64,000 nucleotides of DNA from Nitzschia sp. DOCU1 (GCA_951394045.1 OX595985.1:3782001-3846000), one strand, 5' to 3'; shown: positions 25,827-38,125, numbered from the stretch's first letter. Notes: generated from the sequence alone by a model not told the origin. Program-made: numbers and translations.

Positions 25827-28132
25827 TATGCTACCTGCTATGGACCAAATCATAACTATTACTAAGTACCCTATTAGTCGTACATACAATACTTACATAA
25901 AGATTGCCTTCGTCAGGAAAGTACACAAATAGCCTCATGTGACTATGTACGGTATTGTACTACACCGGACTATCTAAAGCCAGCCGGAGAAACTAGCGGA
26001 AGCCCGACTAATATGAATTGCACGACAGGCGCGTGTCGTGACGTCAAGTGACGCATGAGGTGTGTCACAGCGACATGGGACATGTGAGAAGTGTCTTAAA
26101 GTCATCCTTTGCGACGTCCATTGTCATTCGTTGTTATCCAACCGTGTCTCCGAACTATCCCATGGGACGTTGTCATTCCGATACTTACAGCGATGCTGAC
26201 GGATGGCAGATAATATGCCGTTACGACGTCCGAACAACGTCCGTTGCTTTTAAAGACAATCTTCTGGGCCTTTTCATTTTCTGGGATCTGGTGCATCTGT
26301 ATGGGATTCCGACCCAAACTGTCCCACGCGATGTCCCGTTCAAAAAGACTTTCTACTGACGGGGTGTATTTGCGGGCCGAATATACCCCAGCAGTACAAA
26401 GTTGATTTCAACGCAGGGCTACATACGCAATCTCTCCCGTTCAAAAACAACTTTGTACCGGCGGGGTGTATTTGCGGTGTATTTGCGGGCCGAATATACC
26501 CCAGCAGTACAAAGTTGATTTCAACGCAGGGCTACATACGCAATCTCTTCCGTTCAAAAACAACTTTGTACCGGCGGGGTGTATTTGCGGGCCGAATATA
26601 CCCCAGCAGTACAAAGTTGATTTCAACGCAGGGCTACATACGCAATCTCTCCCTGTCAAAAACAACTTTGTACCGGCGGGGTGTATTTGCGGGCCGAATA
26701 TACCCCAGCAGTACAAAGTTGATTTCAACGCAGGGCTACATACGCAATCTCTCCCGTTCAAAAACAACTTTGTACCGGCGGGGTGTATTTGCAGGCCGAA
26801 TATACCCCAGCAGTACAAAGTGCTTTTCTACAGAAATGTACGTAGCAGCCACCAAACCACCGAAATCTCCCACCAACGCGAAACGAAACAATGTTGCGAC
26901 GACACGATGTGACAATGAAACAGTGCAATCAAACAACACAAAATCACCCGATGGTATTAATGTAAGCCGAATCTCCCGACAATGCGGAACGAAACAATGT
27001 TGCGACAAACTACGCGACGATGGAACGATGCAATCGAAACAACACATCATTGTCGTTTTGTCCAATTTTTTGTGTCAACACCCGACACAACTCCCTGCTG
27101 CCGAGCCTGTCTGGCCCCCTCCCCACTGCCTCCTTTCCTACCACCTTTTAACTTTACCGTCCCTTTTTCGGGTTTGCACCACCCAAATCCGTTATCGCGT
27201 TTTATTAACAGGGAAATTAGATATCTAAAATATCCTTACAGTGTCGCTACCAGATCACTGTGAATACCATACATATTACGTCTTTTGCCAGATGCAAAAT
27301 CCCGATTAGAAATATCGCATTTACGGTTTCCAACGGTCACTGACCGCTTTTAAAATACCAGAGTAATACCCAAACTCTTATGTAAAATAACCCCTGCTAC
27401 AAATTTAGAGAGCTGGCATATACCACCAGGTAATCCTTACTAATCTCGTTTTGTTTTCGGCTCCCGACTCCCGGGTCCCCTACCCCGTGAGTCGACTGGT
27501 GAGTTGGGTCATTCCTCCGGAGACACGGACCACTATCTAGACGGACCAAACACCTGCTTTTGTCGTACTTAAGGCGAATGACCCGACATACAACGGCGTT
27601 CGCTATCTTTATGCGAGCACGTGCCGGGCACATATACCCGCTTGCTCCAGATTTGAACGGGTTTTTCCGTACAAATTCCTCTTTGAAATTTTTCCGCTTC
27701 GAGGACTGGATGGACTGAAGTGGAGGGTACGGAATTACGGTGGTACGATTTTGCGTTGAGCGAAAGTACGATGGTGGCGGATTTCTGGCGGGAAATCGAA
27801 ATCGTACGTATGAAATTACGGAATTACGAATTTGCAAACAAGCGAAAGTACAACCTCTAAGTAAATGATGTCGTTTCAATAACGAATCGACCAACCAAAA
27901 CCGCTTCTTTATCCGTTGCGGTACTCGAAAGTTCGGATGGCGCGCCCGCATCCCCCATTGCCCCTCGGCCCTACCGCGATGAGATCTGTCCGTCGCTACG
28001 CATCGCGAAAAACGGCATCATCCGATATTTTCGTTGGTGTCCCTGGGGTATTTTACAGTCTGAGAGTCCAACGGCGCGGTCCCAACAATCCTCCTACCTT
28101 TTTCATCATTTTGCCCCACACATGTAAGGAAA
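25827..28132. other. noncoding stretch upstream of the glycosyltransferase
   Basis: No supported gene in 2.3 kb. The ORFs over 26466-27228 are created by the 102-bp tandem repeat (its length is a multiple of three). A 184-codon minus-strand frame at 27397-27951 is basic, low in family-like features and probably chance. The last few hundred bases before 28133 should hold the glycosyltransferase promoter; no TATA box or initiator could be assigned. Confidence 0.5.
26361..26821. repeat. 102-bp tandem repeat with internal palindromes
   Basis: Starts of GGGGTGTATTTGCGGGCC units fall at 26361, 26463, 26576, 26678 and 26780, spacing 102 bp; the second unit has an extra 11-bp internal duplication. 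Each unit contains GTACAAAGTTG and, about 50 bp later, its exact reverse complement CAACTTTGTAC. It also contains GGGGTGTAT facing ATATACCCC. About 4.5 copies. Confidence 0.9.
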
Positions 28133-30910
28133 ATGAGTGATGGTTATTACACATCTCCAACGCACTGCCGTCCCATGAAGTCAGCTACACGGGTGCTGCT
28201 ACCACTTGGTTTGGTCATTAATATCTTTCGGGCTGGTGTCATATTGTATGGTGTCCATCATATCCTGTGTTCCTATCCTTCCCAAGAGGACATCACCTTT
28301 GCCTTGCCCCGTGGCCTAGAGGACGAAAGAACAAAGGAAAGCATGAAAGCATGCGTCATCACCATTTCGCCTTGGAATAACTATGGCTTTGTTAGTACGC
28401 TGTATGATTCTTTGAAAGAGTCGAATCCACAGAACGATTGCTTCGTCTGGTATGTTGCCGATCGTGACGTGATTTCTAACGACGTGGATGCCGACAAAAT
28501 CAAGCAGATCAAGTCGGAAGCATCATTCTCAATTGTAACAATTGATCAAGTTGGAGCTAGAACGGCAAACTACTACACCATCCAAAGAGCCGCATTTATG
28601 TTTGGGGCCTCGGAGCTTGTAATGGCTTTCAAGCCGTTTACCATCAAGTACACATTTGAGGTTTTAGGTGCTTCGTCAGTGATCTATCTGGACCATGATA
28701 TTTGGGTCCTGGATTCTCTGAAGGAAGTCGAAGATCACTTGGAGTCAAAATCTATTGTTGTTACGCCTCGCAGAATTGAGGCTTGTCCGACATCCAGGGT
28801 GTACGATTTACGTTTTGTCGGATTCAGAAACACGGCCCACACCATTGAATTTCTCGACTGGTGGGGCAAACGTCAGTGCCAGTATGGCCCATTGATTAGT
28901 GACGAATGGACCAATTTCATCTCAGTATTCTTTGAACAGACGGACTGCCATGTAATTCGGGATCCTCGTTACATCGTTGAGTCATGGAATGATGAGCAGT
29001 CAAGTGTGGTCAGTCGGGAGATAGTTCTTTTCCATGGCAATGGACCGAATATCATTCAGAAAGTCGGACCTACCTTTACCACACAAGGTTCATATACCAT
29101 TAGTGATGACTCGAGTGGCTTGGGCGAGCTTATGGGTGCTTATGTGGCGAAGCTCAGCAACCACCGTTTTCTGGACTATGGTTCCATTTCATCTCGCTTT
29201 CAGAACTTTACTGCAAGCGATGTCGAAATTGAGCCTTGGATGCGATTGCGGTACTTGGACATGGTGTACCGCGACCACGTTAACGATGAAACGGACTCAA
29301 AGTTTTTACTTGCCGTTCACTCTCCATATGATATTGTATCACGGTCAAGGGTCTCCAAGGCGTTGTTCCGTGAACAGGTACATCCGGATCCGTTCTGTAC
29401 ATCCTTGGACAAATGTCAAGGTGAAACAGGTACGGCCAAGAAGTACGTGCTAACCTATCTTGAGTGGCTCATGAGCGGACCGCATCACATGGCCATGAAT
29501 ATGGAGGGAAGGTTTTACTACAGCGATATCATGCACCATGTTTGGCAAGGGAGGACCGACCTTCAAGAAGTATTCAAGGATCCGACCGGAAGTAGCTACG
29601 CTGCCTTCTCGGATTGGTTTGAGACCTACGCACTGAGGGAAAATATGGTCTCTAAAGGTATTTACGAGCGCTGGCGAGCAACACGAGACTACCACAGATC
29701 CCATCACTGGGAGTTTCATCGCCAGGTTTCGTCCGTGACCGATGTTGGCGTTAACGTATTTAGCTGGCATTTGGCAACTTTCGGGCTCGCATTGGCAGGT
29801 GTGAATTTGGTGAACGCTCTGCGATCGATTGACGGCAAAGTTTCAGCAATTCACAGGTTTGAACTAGACAATAAGTCTTATCTACGCACCACTGGGATAC
29901 CATATCAGCTGTCACGATCCTGCTTGGAGGCTGTCAATCTGTTTGTGTTCCTTGAGGGGAAAACTGAGGTCCCTGAGGTTGTCACAAAAACAAAATATAC
30001 CATTGCATGGATGTATTGGGAACTCGATCAAATTCCAGGCAGCTGGGTGAGGGCCTTGGCCGACTATGACGAAGTATGGTTGCCATCGCAGTTTGTCCTC
30101 GATGCGGTTCGACAAACGCCGGGGTACGATGGGACACCATTGAAAGTGCTTCCCGTTCCAATAGAACGACCGACTAAGCAGCCATTGGTGAGCTCTCCCG
30201 CAGAATTGCCTTGGGAATCTCCTTTCAGTATTCCATCCGACGCTTTTCTATTTCTGGTAGTCTTTGATTTTCACAGCACTGTTCAGAGAAAGAATCCGAT
30301 GGCAGCAATCCGAGCATTCCGGAGCGCTTTTCCTATCTCGGAGGATGAAGATCACAAATATCGACTCATGGTCAAGTCGGTCTGTGGGACTACGGTCGAA
30401 TTACAAGACCTAAAGAGTTTTGCTCACAATGACCCACGAATCCAATTCATTTCGGATACTCTACCAGAACAGGAAATAAAGTATTTGCACCACAGGGCGG
30501 ACTGTTACGTCTCTCTTCATCGCAGTGAAGGGTACGGTATGAATATTGTGGAATCGATGATGGATGGCGTTCCGGTGATTGCAACGAATTACAGTGGGAA
30601 TGTTGATTTCTTTGGGGCAGTGACGGAGTTTCTGGATACGTGTCACTTTGCCATACCCTACAAGCTTGTAAGGCTGGAAGAATCATATGGTCCCTATGGA
30701 GAGGGAAATCACTGGGCAGACGCTGACCACGAATTTGCCGTCAAGGCCATGAGGACAGTGGTCCAGAATGATTGTAAAGTTCGACATGGCCAAAGAATGA
30801 CTGAGGCGGTCTACGCTCAGTTCGGGATGGAGGCTGTCGGAAGAAAAGTTCAAGAGCATCTGGCCCAGTCGTTTCCCCTTATCCAAGCGAAGCAGACGAA
30901 AGGCTCTTGA
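28133..30910 (+). CDS. two-domain glycosyltransferase, membrane-anchored
   Basis: 925 residues, no intron seen. A hydrophobic segment at about residues 20-45 suggests a type II anchor in the Golgi or ER. The N-terminal half has a nucleotide-sugar transferase look, with Y-L-D-H-D-I-W (D187-x-D189, a metal/sugar-nucleotide D-x-D motif). The C-terminal half is a GT4-type fold: D-C-Y-V-S-L-H-R, then E799-G-Y-G-M-N-I-V-E807 (the E-x7-E motif) and P-V-I-A-T-N-Y-S-G-N. GT4 enzymes transfer sugars from nucleotide donors with retention. Substrates are unknown; a role in cell-wall or secreted glycans is inference. The GT4 half reads more like bacterial polysaccharide transferases than like common eukaryotic ones. 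Stop codon TGA. Confidence 0.85.
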   Translation: MSDGYYTSPTHCRPMKSATRVLLPLGLVINIFRAGVILYGVHHILCSYPSQEDITFALPRGLEDERTKESMKACVITISPWNNYGFVSTLYDSLKESNPQNDCFVWYVADRDVISNDVDADKIKQIKSEASFSIVTIDQVGARTANYYTIQRAAFMFGASELVMAFKPFTIKYTFEVLGASSVIYLDHDIWVLDSLKEVEDHLESKSIVVTPRRIEACPTSRVYDLRFVGFRNTAHTIEFLDWWGKRQCQYGPLISDEWTNFISVFFEQTDCHVIRDPRYIVESWNDEQSSVVSREIVLFHGNGPNIIQKVGPTFTTQGSYTISDDSSGLGELMGAYVAKLSNHRFLDYGSISSRFQNFTASDVEIEPWMRLRYLDMVYRDHVNDETDSKFLLAVHSPYDIVSRSRVSKALFREQVHPDPFCTSLDKCQGETGTAKKYVLTYLEWLMSGPHHMAMNMEGRFYYSDIMHHVWQGRTDLQEVFKDPTGSSYAAFSDWFETYALRENMVSKGIYERWRATRDYHRSHHWEFHRQVSSVTDVGVNVFSWHLATFGLALAGVNLVNALRSIDGKVSAIHRFELDNKSYLRTTGIPYQLSRSCLEAVNLFVFLEGKTEVPEVVTKTKYTIAWMYWELDQIPGSWVRALADYDEVWLPSQFVLDAVRQTPGYDGTPLKVLPVPIERPTKQPLVSSPAELPWESPFSIPSDAFLFLVVFDFHSTVQRKNPMAAIRAFRSAFPISEDEDHKYRLMVKSVCGTTVELQDLKSFAHNDPRIQFISDTLPEQEIKYLHHRADCYVSLHRSEGYGMNIVESMMDGVPVIATNYSGNVDFFGAVTEFLDTCHFAIPYKLVRLEESYGPYGEGNHWADADHEFAVKAMRTVVQNDCKVRHGQRMTEAVYAQFGMEAVGRKVQEHLAQSFPLIQAKQTKGS

Positions 30911-32301
30911 GGATGCAGACAGAGTGAACAACTAAGACATCATCATTACCCGCCGAACTACGCAAGTAGCTACAATTCCTGATAACCTCACTAACTACTA
31001 CTAGGTGGAACACTAGATAATCACTGCAGCTGCTAGCCACTACTTACCAATTTCCTGTAAATAATTAGTACCAGGAGTAAAGGTGTCAGCAAACACGGCA
31101 TGGTAGTCGCAGGTCTAAGTAGGAGCTACTGGCTACAAGAAGCGAGCCGCCTCCATTTCTTCCGGCAGCTCGCTCTAGGAACGGCTCCGATACTATTCGA
31201 CAGGACGCGGGCACTAGGCCAGATTGCAAACTCGACTGTTGCGGCCGCCGCCTCTATTCCTTGAAACGACAATGCGTAAGGGGTTCCAATGCGCCCCGAT
31301 TCCGATTCAACGAGGGGCCCTCTTGTTAGCCGAGCGGTGGGCTCGTGGGTGGGTATGGTGGTAGGTAGAAAAAGCGCCTGGGGGGGGCGCGTGGGGGAGG
31401 GAATTGTGATGACGGTCATGATCGAAGATAGAACAGCCTATTTATTGTCTCTCAATCATACTCGTAATGCTATTCGTTGTTTCCAATCCATGGAGTCGTT
31501 GATGCGGAAACCGTTTGAAGCGGACACTCTACTGTACGCTAAAGCGGGTGGAAATGTGCCAGTACTGAAATCCCGCGATGACATCATGTTGATAAGATAT
31601 CCACATGAGAGGCAAAGCCTGCCATGATAGACGATAAAACGGCACGTGTTTTACGTATGTGGGCAAAAACTTTTGATTAACCCGAGCGAAGCGAGGGCCG
31701 CTTTTGGCGGCTCGGCATACCCCCCCAAGTAGCTGATTCCGCTGCCCGTGACCACAAATGGATCCAATTAGTCATAAAAGTGTCGACGTGGTGATGTGGT
31801 GACTTGAGTGCGATCGATGGCCTGGATTCCAGAAGCAATACCGAAGTACCTCTATTGACTTTAGTATAATCTGCGATCGATGGCCTGGATTCCAGAAGCA
31901 ATACCGAAGTACCTCTATTGACTTTAGTATAATCTTTCCTTTTGTGTTGTTGAAAGAGCTATCTATTGCGTTTAGTCTAGTCTAAGAGTAAGTAGGTTCG
32001 ATCGTATGTATGACAAACTATATTTGGTTTATCAGACCTGGTGCTCAGATGAGCACGAAGGGAAAGGGTCCAATAGAAGCCTGCCGGTGTGTCAGGAAAC
32101 CGGATGGACCACCCGATGGACTGCTTGACACCGACAGGTGATTCGATGAGCAGAATTACATTATCATGGCGCAAGAATGCCGGCTTTGGCCATGAAAAAC
32201 TATAAAGATAAAAGAAAAGCACACGAAGAAAAGGGGCACATGCCGACACGAATGTTGACTCACATCATATTTTATTATGTGGATGTAAGAAAAAAAGGAA
32301 C
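30911..32301. other. intergenic and probable Copia-A 5' noncoding DNA
   Basis: No supported gene. A 112-codon plus-strand frame at 31289-31627 shows no family features. The right part probably contains the 5' LTR and leader of Copia-A, but no matching 3' LTR is present in the window, so its ends cannot be set. A 63-bp tandem duplication lies at 31809-31934. Confidence 0.45.
31809..31934. repeat. 63-bp tandem duplication
   Basis: Two exact copies in a row, each starting TGCGATCGATGGCC and ending TAGTATAATC. Possibly an LTR enhancer-like repeat of Copia-A. Confidence 0.9.
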
Positions 32302-35202
32302 ATGGCAGCTGTACCTCCTGAACCTCCTGTTTTCACTGTCCGAAATGCCATTGCGGCAAGTGGGGTAGATGATGTCCAGGTCTTCCAAGGAGAGACAAGG
32401 GCAGAACGAATCGCCTCAAACATTTTCCTAAATGATTTTGATTCTTGCATGGACCTCACTATTACTGAGTTGGACCAGCATTTCAAGTCATACAGTGACC
32501 TGACAACGTTGCAAGGTCAAATCCGACTAGACCCTGGCATGAAATTGCACATCAGGGCATTTATACAGTGGGTCCGTGATGAGAAGCGACTTGGAAGGGA
32601 TCCATCCAATGTGGCATTTGACCCCGATGATCCCCCCAACAGGGCAAGTAGCTTGTTGCGACGATACAAGACCCACGCACAATTCATAAAGAAATCTGAG
32701 TCCCTTGCCTCCGATGCCAAGCCAAAGCCATTTGACTCCAAGACAAAGTGGACTGATTGGAAGCCCACTTTTGTTAATTATCTGCGATTGATCCCTGGGT
32801 GAGATGGGGTACCCCTCAGCTACGTAGTGAGGCCTAATGATACGGCTGATCCTACGCCCCACCCGGATTTCTTGGATGACTATGTGGCCATGGCACCACT
32901 TGATGGGGAAGGCTTCACCATCGATGCTGCAGAAGTCCATACCCTACTCATGAACCTCATTGTTGGCAATGAAATGGCAGAGTCCAAGGTGCAAATCCAC
33001 GCACAGGAAAACAATGGCAGGTTGGATTTCAAGGCCCTCACGGATCATTACGAGGGAGTGGGTGTCATGGCGCATGATATAACTGGTGCCGAGGACACCT
33101 TGGAGAAACTGTATTATGCAGGGGAGAAGAGGCCTACTATGTATTGGGAAAAGTTCGAACGCCAATTGAACGACGCGCTTGTGATCATTGACAGACACGA
33201 AAGGAGGCCTTGCTACTCCAATGCCCAGCGCATTCGGATCTTATTGAAGAAAGTGCGCTCTACTGACTTGGCTACTAGTGTGGCCTCAATCAGGACGGAA
33301 CTCACAAAGGTCCCGATGACAATGACCTACCCACAAGCGATGACTATCTTTAGGAATGCTGTGAATGCCAAATTTCCCCCTGATGTTGCAGGAGATGGAA
33401 GACAGCGGAGACAAGTGGGTGAAGCGACCAGCAAGAGGGACAAGTCCAAGCAAAAGCAAGGTACCACAAAGCGTTCGAGGACCGATAGTGAGATAATCAC
33501 ACTGATGGACGGTACAAAGATAGAATACCATCCTTCCTTCAAATTCCCAGCTGGCGTCTTTGCCAAGTTCAAGCCAGAACAGAAAGAAAAACTGAAGCAA
33601 CAACGAGAGGCCTATAAAAAGAGCCGAAAATCCTCCGAAGTGAACTCCCATCAACGAGAATTGGAGAGGCAATCACGAGAAATAAGCGAATTGCGATCGC
33701 TCATACAGGGACAAGGGACAATCGTTTCCGTTCCAACATCAACAACCAGTACTGTCAGTCAGTTGACAACCGATGCAAGCACCATTATGGGGGGAAGAAC
33801 GGAGGTAAAACTCCGGAAGAACCCAGATGGCAGCTATAGTATCTCGGCTGTACATTCAAGAAGGAGTGTGAAACAAGTGGCAACGCCCCATGTAACGGAG
33901 GCAGAGCCTGGGGCCGAGGCATGGAACGAATGTGATTCTAATGCTGATACGTGCGTACTGGGACCAAATTTCAAGATCCTCCACTTTTCAACCAGGACGG
34001 CGGATGTATATGGCTACATGGAGTCCATGGGCCCCACGAGAAACGTACCACTTGGCCAAGGGGCAACCGCATGGGACGATCCAAAATCAGGGCTCACGTT
34101 CATCATTGTCATCAATGAGGGTCTCTGTTATGGCACGAGCATTGATCACAGCCTGATTCAGCCCAACCAATTACGGTCTTTTGGGGTCCCTGTCTGGGAC
34201 AATCCATTTGATCCCAGTCAAGGGCTCAGCATTGAATTGAATAATGACCTACAGGTACCGTTGGAAATGTCAGGAACTAAGGCACAATTCAAGACCCGTC
34301 ATCCCACGGAAGAAGAGTTGAATACCTGCAAGTGGATTTACGTGACGAGTGACCTCCCATGGGATCCGCAAACAGTGAAGTTACAAGGAGTCGAATCTCA
34401 TGTGACAGCACTTCATCGCACTAATGAACCTTTTGTTGAGTACCTTGATTAATCCTCAGACTACGCCTTACTCCATTCCATGGACCCCTCGTTTGTAAGA
34501 TTGAAAGAAGGGGTTGCAAGGCACATCAAGGCAGCATATTCGCATGATTCAGACGTCCCTGCTCGTCGCACATTCGTTTCAACGGATAGGCATACGCAGG
34601 TGACTGCAGATCGGCTAGCAGAACCCTTTGGAATCAGTCCGGCGCGAGCAAAAGCGACACTGAGAGTAACCACTCAAAGGGGGACTCGTTCTGCAATTTT
34701 ACCCCTAGCACGACGCTACAGGGCCGACCGGTATTATCATCTGAGACGGCTAAATTGCAGGATGGCCATGGATACCCTCTATGGCCCTGTCAAGTCCTTA
34801 AACTCAAGTATTGCTTCTCAGTTATTCACTCACAAGTCAGGTTTCAACGCAGCCTACCATATGAGCCGAGTAAATGGGGAACAAGTTGGCAACGCCTTGA
34901 AGGATTTTATCAATGAGTACGGCGCCCCAGACCATCTTACATTTGATGGAGCGATGGTTCAAATTGGGTCAAGGATGCCTTTCCAGCAAACTCTTCACAA
35001 GGCAGACATTAAATATCATGTGTCATCTCCAAGGTCGCCTAATGAAAATCCAGCAGAAGCGGCAATCCGTGAAGTCAAGAAACGATGGTACCGCCTGAAG
35101 AGTAAGAAGTCAGTCCCTGATCGTTTGTGGGACTTTGGCATCTCATATGTATGCGAGACGGGCAATGTCGTGGCCAGTGGCTCCCAATATGCCCCGTGAT
35201 AG
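32302..35202 (+). pseudogene. Copia-A gag, protease and integrase
   Basis: One continuous phase from ATG 32302, broken by TGA at 32800-32802 and TAA at 34450-34452. Gag comes first (helical region, then a Lys/Glu coiled stretch near 33600). The protease follows with C-D-S-N-A-D-T-C near 33940. The integrase core lies at 34480-35199 with M-D-T-L-Y-G-P, L-T-F-D-G-A and N-E-N-P-A-E-A-A as the D, D and E sites. The Copia domain order holds. The frame stops at 35202, where a piece of Copia-B starts; about ten residues before the I-S-G-T-T-P-D part seem lost. The element is dead. Confidence 0.85.
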
Positions 35203-36024
35203 TCACCAAGATTAGGGACTCAGGCGGGACTGGAAATGCCCGCGATATAAAGTAAGGTCACAATTTTGTTTCGTCCAATTGTTGAATCACCATCCATCGT
35301 ATCGTGTGTTTGTGCTTGAATCGTCCGCCACTCCTTGCTAGATTTAATGGTTTATCAGACCCACAGTCTCCGTACAGCCTGGGAAGGCTACGACAATATC
35401 TGTTTCTCCATAAAGATGATGAGGAGATTCGGCGCAAAGAGGCAAAAAGGAAAGCCCATGGTCGTCGCTTCGTGTTTTGCATCCGACGCGGCAAAACTGG
35501 CGATCATGCTGCCATGCTCGCATACGGGCTGGTATGCGCGCGCCAACTAGGTGGACGCACCTAAATACAAACCCTGCGTTCGGGGGTTAACGGCACAGGT
35601 ATTTAAGAGAGAAAAATGTGCAATGCACGAAGTATACCCTTTTAAGCAACCTTGTGGAGCGCATCGCCTGATCAGCGATGGTCGTTAGCACATGGTACCT
35701 GCGGTCTTGCTCGACAGAATGTGTGACTGAGCAAAGTGATGTGCCGATTTCACCAATGCTGGAAAAATCCTCCAAAAAGATATCAAAAGGATCTTTCGTT
35801 ACCGAACCCTCGTACCACGTTCGTTTCTGATCAACATGGCTGCTGCTGTCGCTTTTCGTAATTACCTTGAGGCCACCCTTGGTTTTGATGGGACCCAGTC
35901 CACGGCTGTCACCGACCAAGGTTTTGATGACCCTGAGGAGTTTCGCCAACTGACCGATGATGATGTTGATCGTTTGTGTGCTACCATTCGTCGTCCTGGG
36001 GGACAGGTTGGTGGCAACCCCAAT
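35203..36024 (+). mobile_element. Copia-B 5' fragment (LTR, leader, start of gag)
   Basis: Begins TGATAGTCACC and matches the reverse complement of the 1780-2604 region. It includes gag ATG 35836 and 62 codons ending at G-G-N-P-N, where it switches abruptly to Gypsy-B LTR sequence. It sits within Copia-A pol. Confidence 0.85.
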
Positions 36025-36536
36025 CAGACGGCTAATGGACACGGACGCGAACGAGCGGTGACGTCGCCGCTGACGGCGCAGCAACGCAACGATCAAAGGA
36101 GTCGCAGCGTTACACATATACGCGCTCTGTAGTATATCGCATAGTAACATTCGACTAACCCATAGAGTCCCTTGCCAACGGCATGCCTACAATCTAAGTA
36201 GTAAATATTCACCGCCTAATAGAGGAGATGTATTTAGGACAAGGAAATAATTCAGACCATGGGTGAAGAGGAGTCGTAGCTAGCCAAGACTAGGGACGCC
36301 TAGTTAGAAGGCGACGATACGAGGAATCGATATATCCGAATGGATAACATATATGCGCATTATTTACGCGCGGGGAAAGTCGTTCACAAAATGAACGATC
36401 GGTCGCAAATATTTGAAAGACGAAAATCTTTCGTCTCGTCAATCTTGTTGTTGGAATGAAAGTCACTAGATGTAATATAGGTCTCACAATTAAAATCGTC
36501 TTCTATTCTTTATTTCGTCACCCCCGGGATAGGGCA
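36025..36536 (+). repeat. Gypsy-B LTR fragment, 5'-truncated
   Basis: The last 512 bp of a 618-bp Gypsy-B LTR, starting at CAGACGGCTAA and ending GGGATAGGGCA. Its sequence variants (for example AAAATCGTCTTCTATTC) match the diverged LTR at 38126-38743 better than the LTRs of copy 1. Its 5' end is fused to Copia-B gag. Confidence 0.88.
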
Positions 36537-38123
36537 ATTATCTCTGGTACCACCCCAGATATCACAGAATACCTTGACTTTGGCTTTTATGATTGGGTTA
36601 CGTTCAGGCCCGATCCAGGAATAGGCGAGCCAGAGCTGGGAAGGTGGCTTGGGGTCGCCCACCGAGTAGGGCCCCTCATGGCATATTGGGTTTTAACGGA
36701 ACATGCACGACCCGTTGTTTGCACTACCGTCCAACGCTTGACGAACCTTGAGCAGCAGACGGATGAGTGGAATAAGCGCATGGAAACGTACGACAGCAAT
36801 GTGAGAATAAAAATCGAGGCCAAATCAGCAGAATTGACGGTGGACCCCCAAATTATACAGAGGGGCAAGTTACTTGAGTTGAGTCTGGAAGACGAAGAAT
36901 TTGTCAGTGACTACAATCGAGTCATCGACAACAAGAAGGTCAAGCATATTGATGACCTGTTGGAGTATGACGGATACGTGGGGATGCAACTTGGGGTACG
37001 GCGAGGAAGTGAATCTCAGCTCGATTCTGCAATTGTAAAGAAAAGGATATTGGATGTTGATGGAAAGCCAGTGGGGAAATTTAATTCCAACCCCATATTG
37101 GACACGAGACAGTATGAAGTGGAGTTCTATGATGGAAGCATTGAGACTCTAACAGCAAATGTTATCGCAGAGAACCTACTGTCTCAGGTGGATGAAGAAG
37201 GATGCAGGCAAATGATGATGGAAGAAATAATTGACCATAGAGTCTTAGAGGATGCTATCCCCAAGAGTAAGGGGTCGTTTACGACCAAGGATGGGACCCA
37301 ACAAAAGAAAAGGACAACTAAGGGATGGGAAGTGTGCGTGCAATGGAAAGATGGTAGCTCCGATTGGGTGGCACTAAAAGATTTGAAAGAATCTTACCCA
37401 GTCGAGTTGGCAGAATATGCAATGACAGCAAGGATTGATGACGAGCCAGGCTTCGCCTGGTGGGTCCCTTTTGTGCTGAAGAAGAGGGAGCGGATCATTA
37501 AGAAATTAAAATCCAAATATTGGGAAAGGACAACTAAGTATGGCATCCGCATCCCCAAGACAGTAAAGGAAGCAAAAATGATTGATGCGGAAAACGGGGA
37601 CACCCTCTGGCAGGATGCCATCAAGAAAGAGATGACAAACGTCATGGTGGCCTTTGAAGAATTTGATGGGAATCCAAATGAGCTTATCGGATATCAAGAA
37701 ATTACTGGGCACATCGTGTTTGATGTAAAGTTGGGAGAAAACTTCCGTCGAAAGGCGCGATACTGTGCTGATGGCCACAAGGTTGAACCCCCTTCATCTG
37801 TCACGTACAGTACTGTGGTTTCACGTGATTCTGTGCGCATTGTTTTACTAATCGCCGCATTAAATGAGTTACAGGTACTTGGTGCTGACGTACAAAATGC
37901 GTTCCTCACTGCACCAAACAAGGAGAAGGTTTGGCTTAGGGCAGGACCAGAGTTCGGAGAACACGAAGGCAAGACGTATATTGTCATAAAGGCTTTGTAC
38001 GGGTTGAAGTCTGCAAGTTCTTCATTCAGGTCATTCCTTGCAATGAAATTAGATGAGATTGGATTTAGGTCATCCCAGGCCGATCCGGATGTTTGGTTAC
38101 GTCCAGCTGTCAGGCCTGACGGC
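36537..38123 (+). pseudogene. Copia-A integrase tail and reverse transcriptase start
   Basis: Resumes Copia-A pol after the chimeric insert: I-S-G-T-T-P-D-I-T-E-Y-L-D-F-G, a linker of about 300 residues, then the RT N-terminus with A-D-V-Q-N-A-F-L (motif A) and Y-G-L-K-S-A-S-S-S-F-R. It is cut at P-D-G by the Gypsy-B LTR before the Y-V-D-D motif. The open frame that starts at 36456 is LTR for its first 27 codons. The rest of RT and RNase H are not found on the far side of the element. Confidence 0.88.
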
Positions 38124-38125
38124 TA

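Noticed and set aside
26466..27228. Plus-strand frames of 148 and 237 codons and a minus-strand frame of 125 codons
   Set aside because: They are periodic products of the 102-bp tandem repeat in several frames; no evidence for a protein.
27397..27951. Minus-strand 184-codon frame as a gene
   Set aside because: Basic, low-complexity text with no motif, no conserved neighbour and no clear start context.
35304..35564. Frame of 86 codons repeated at 2237-2497
   Set aside because: It lies in the Copia-B LTR/leader and is shared only because the repeat is shared.
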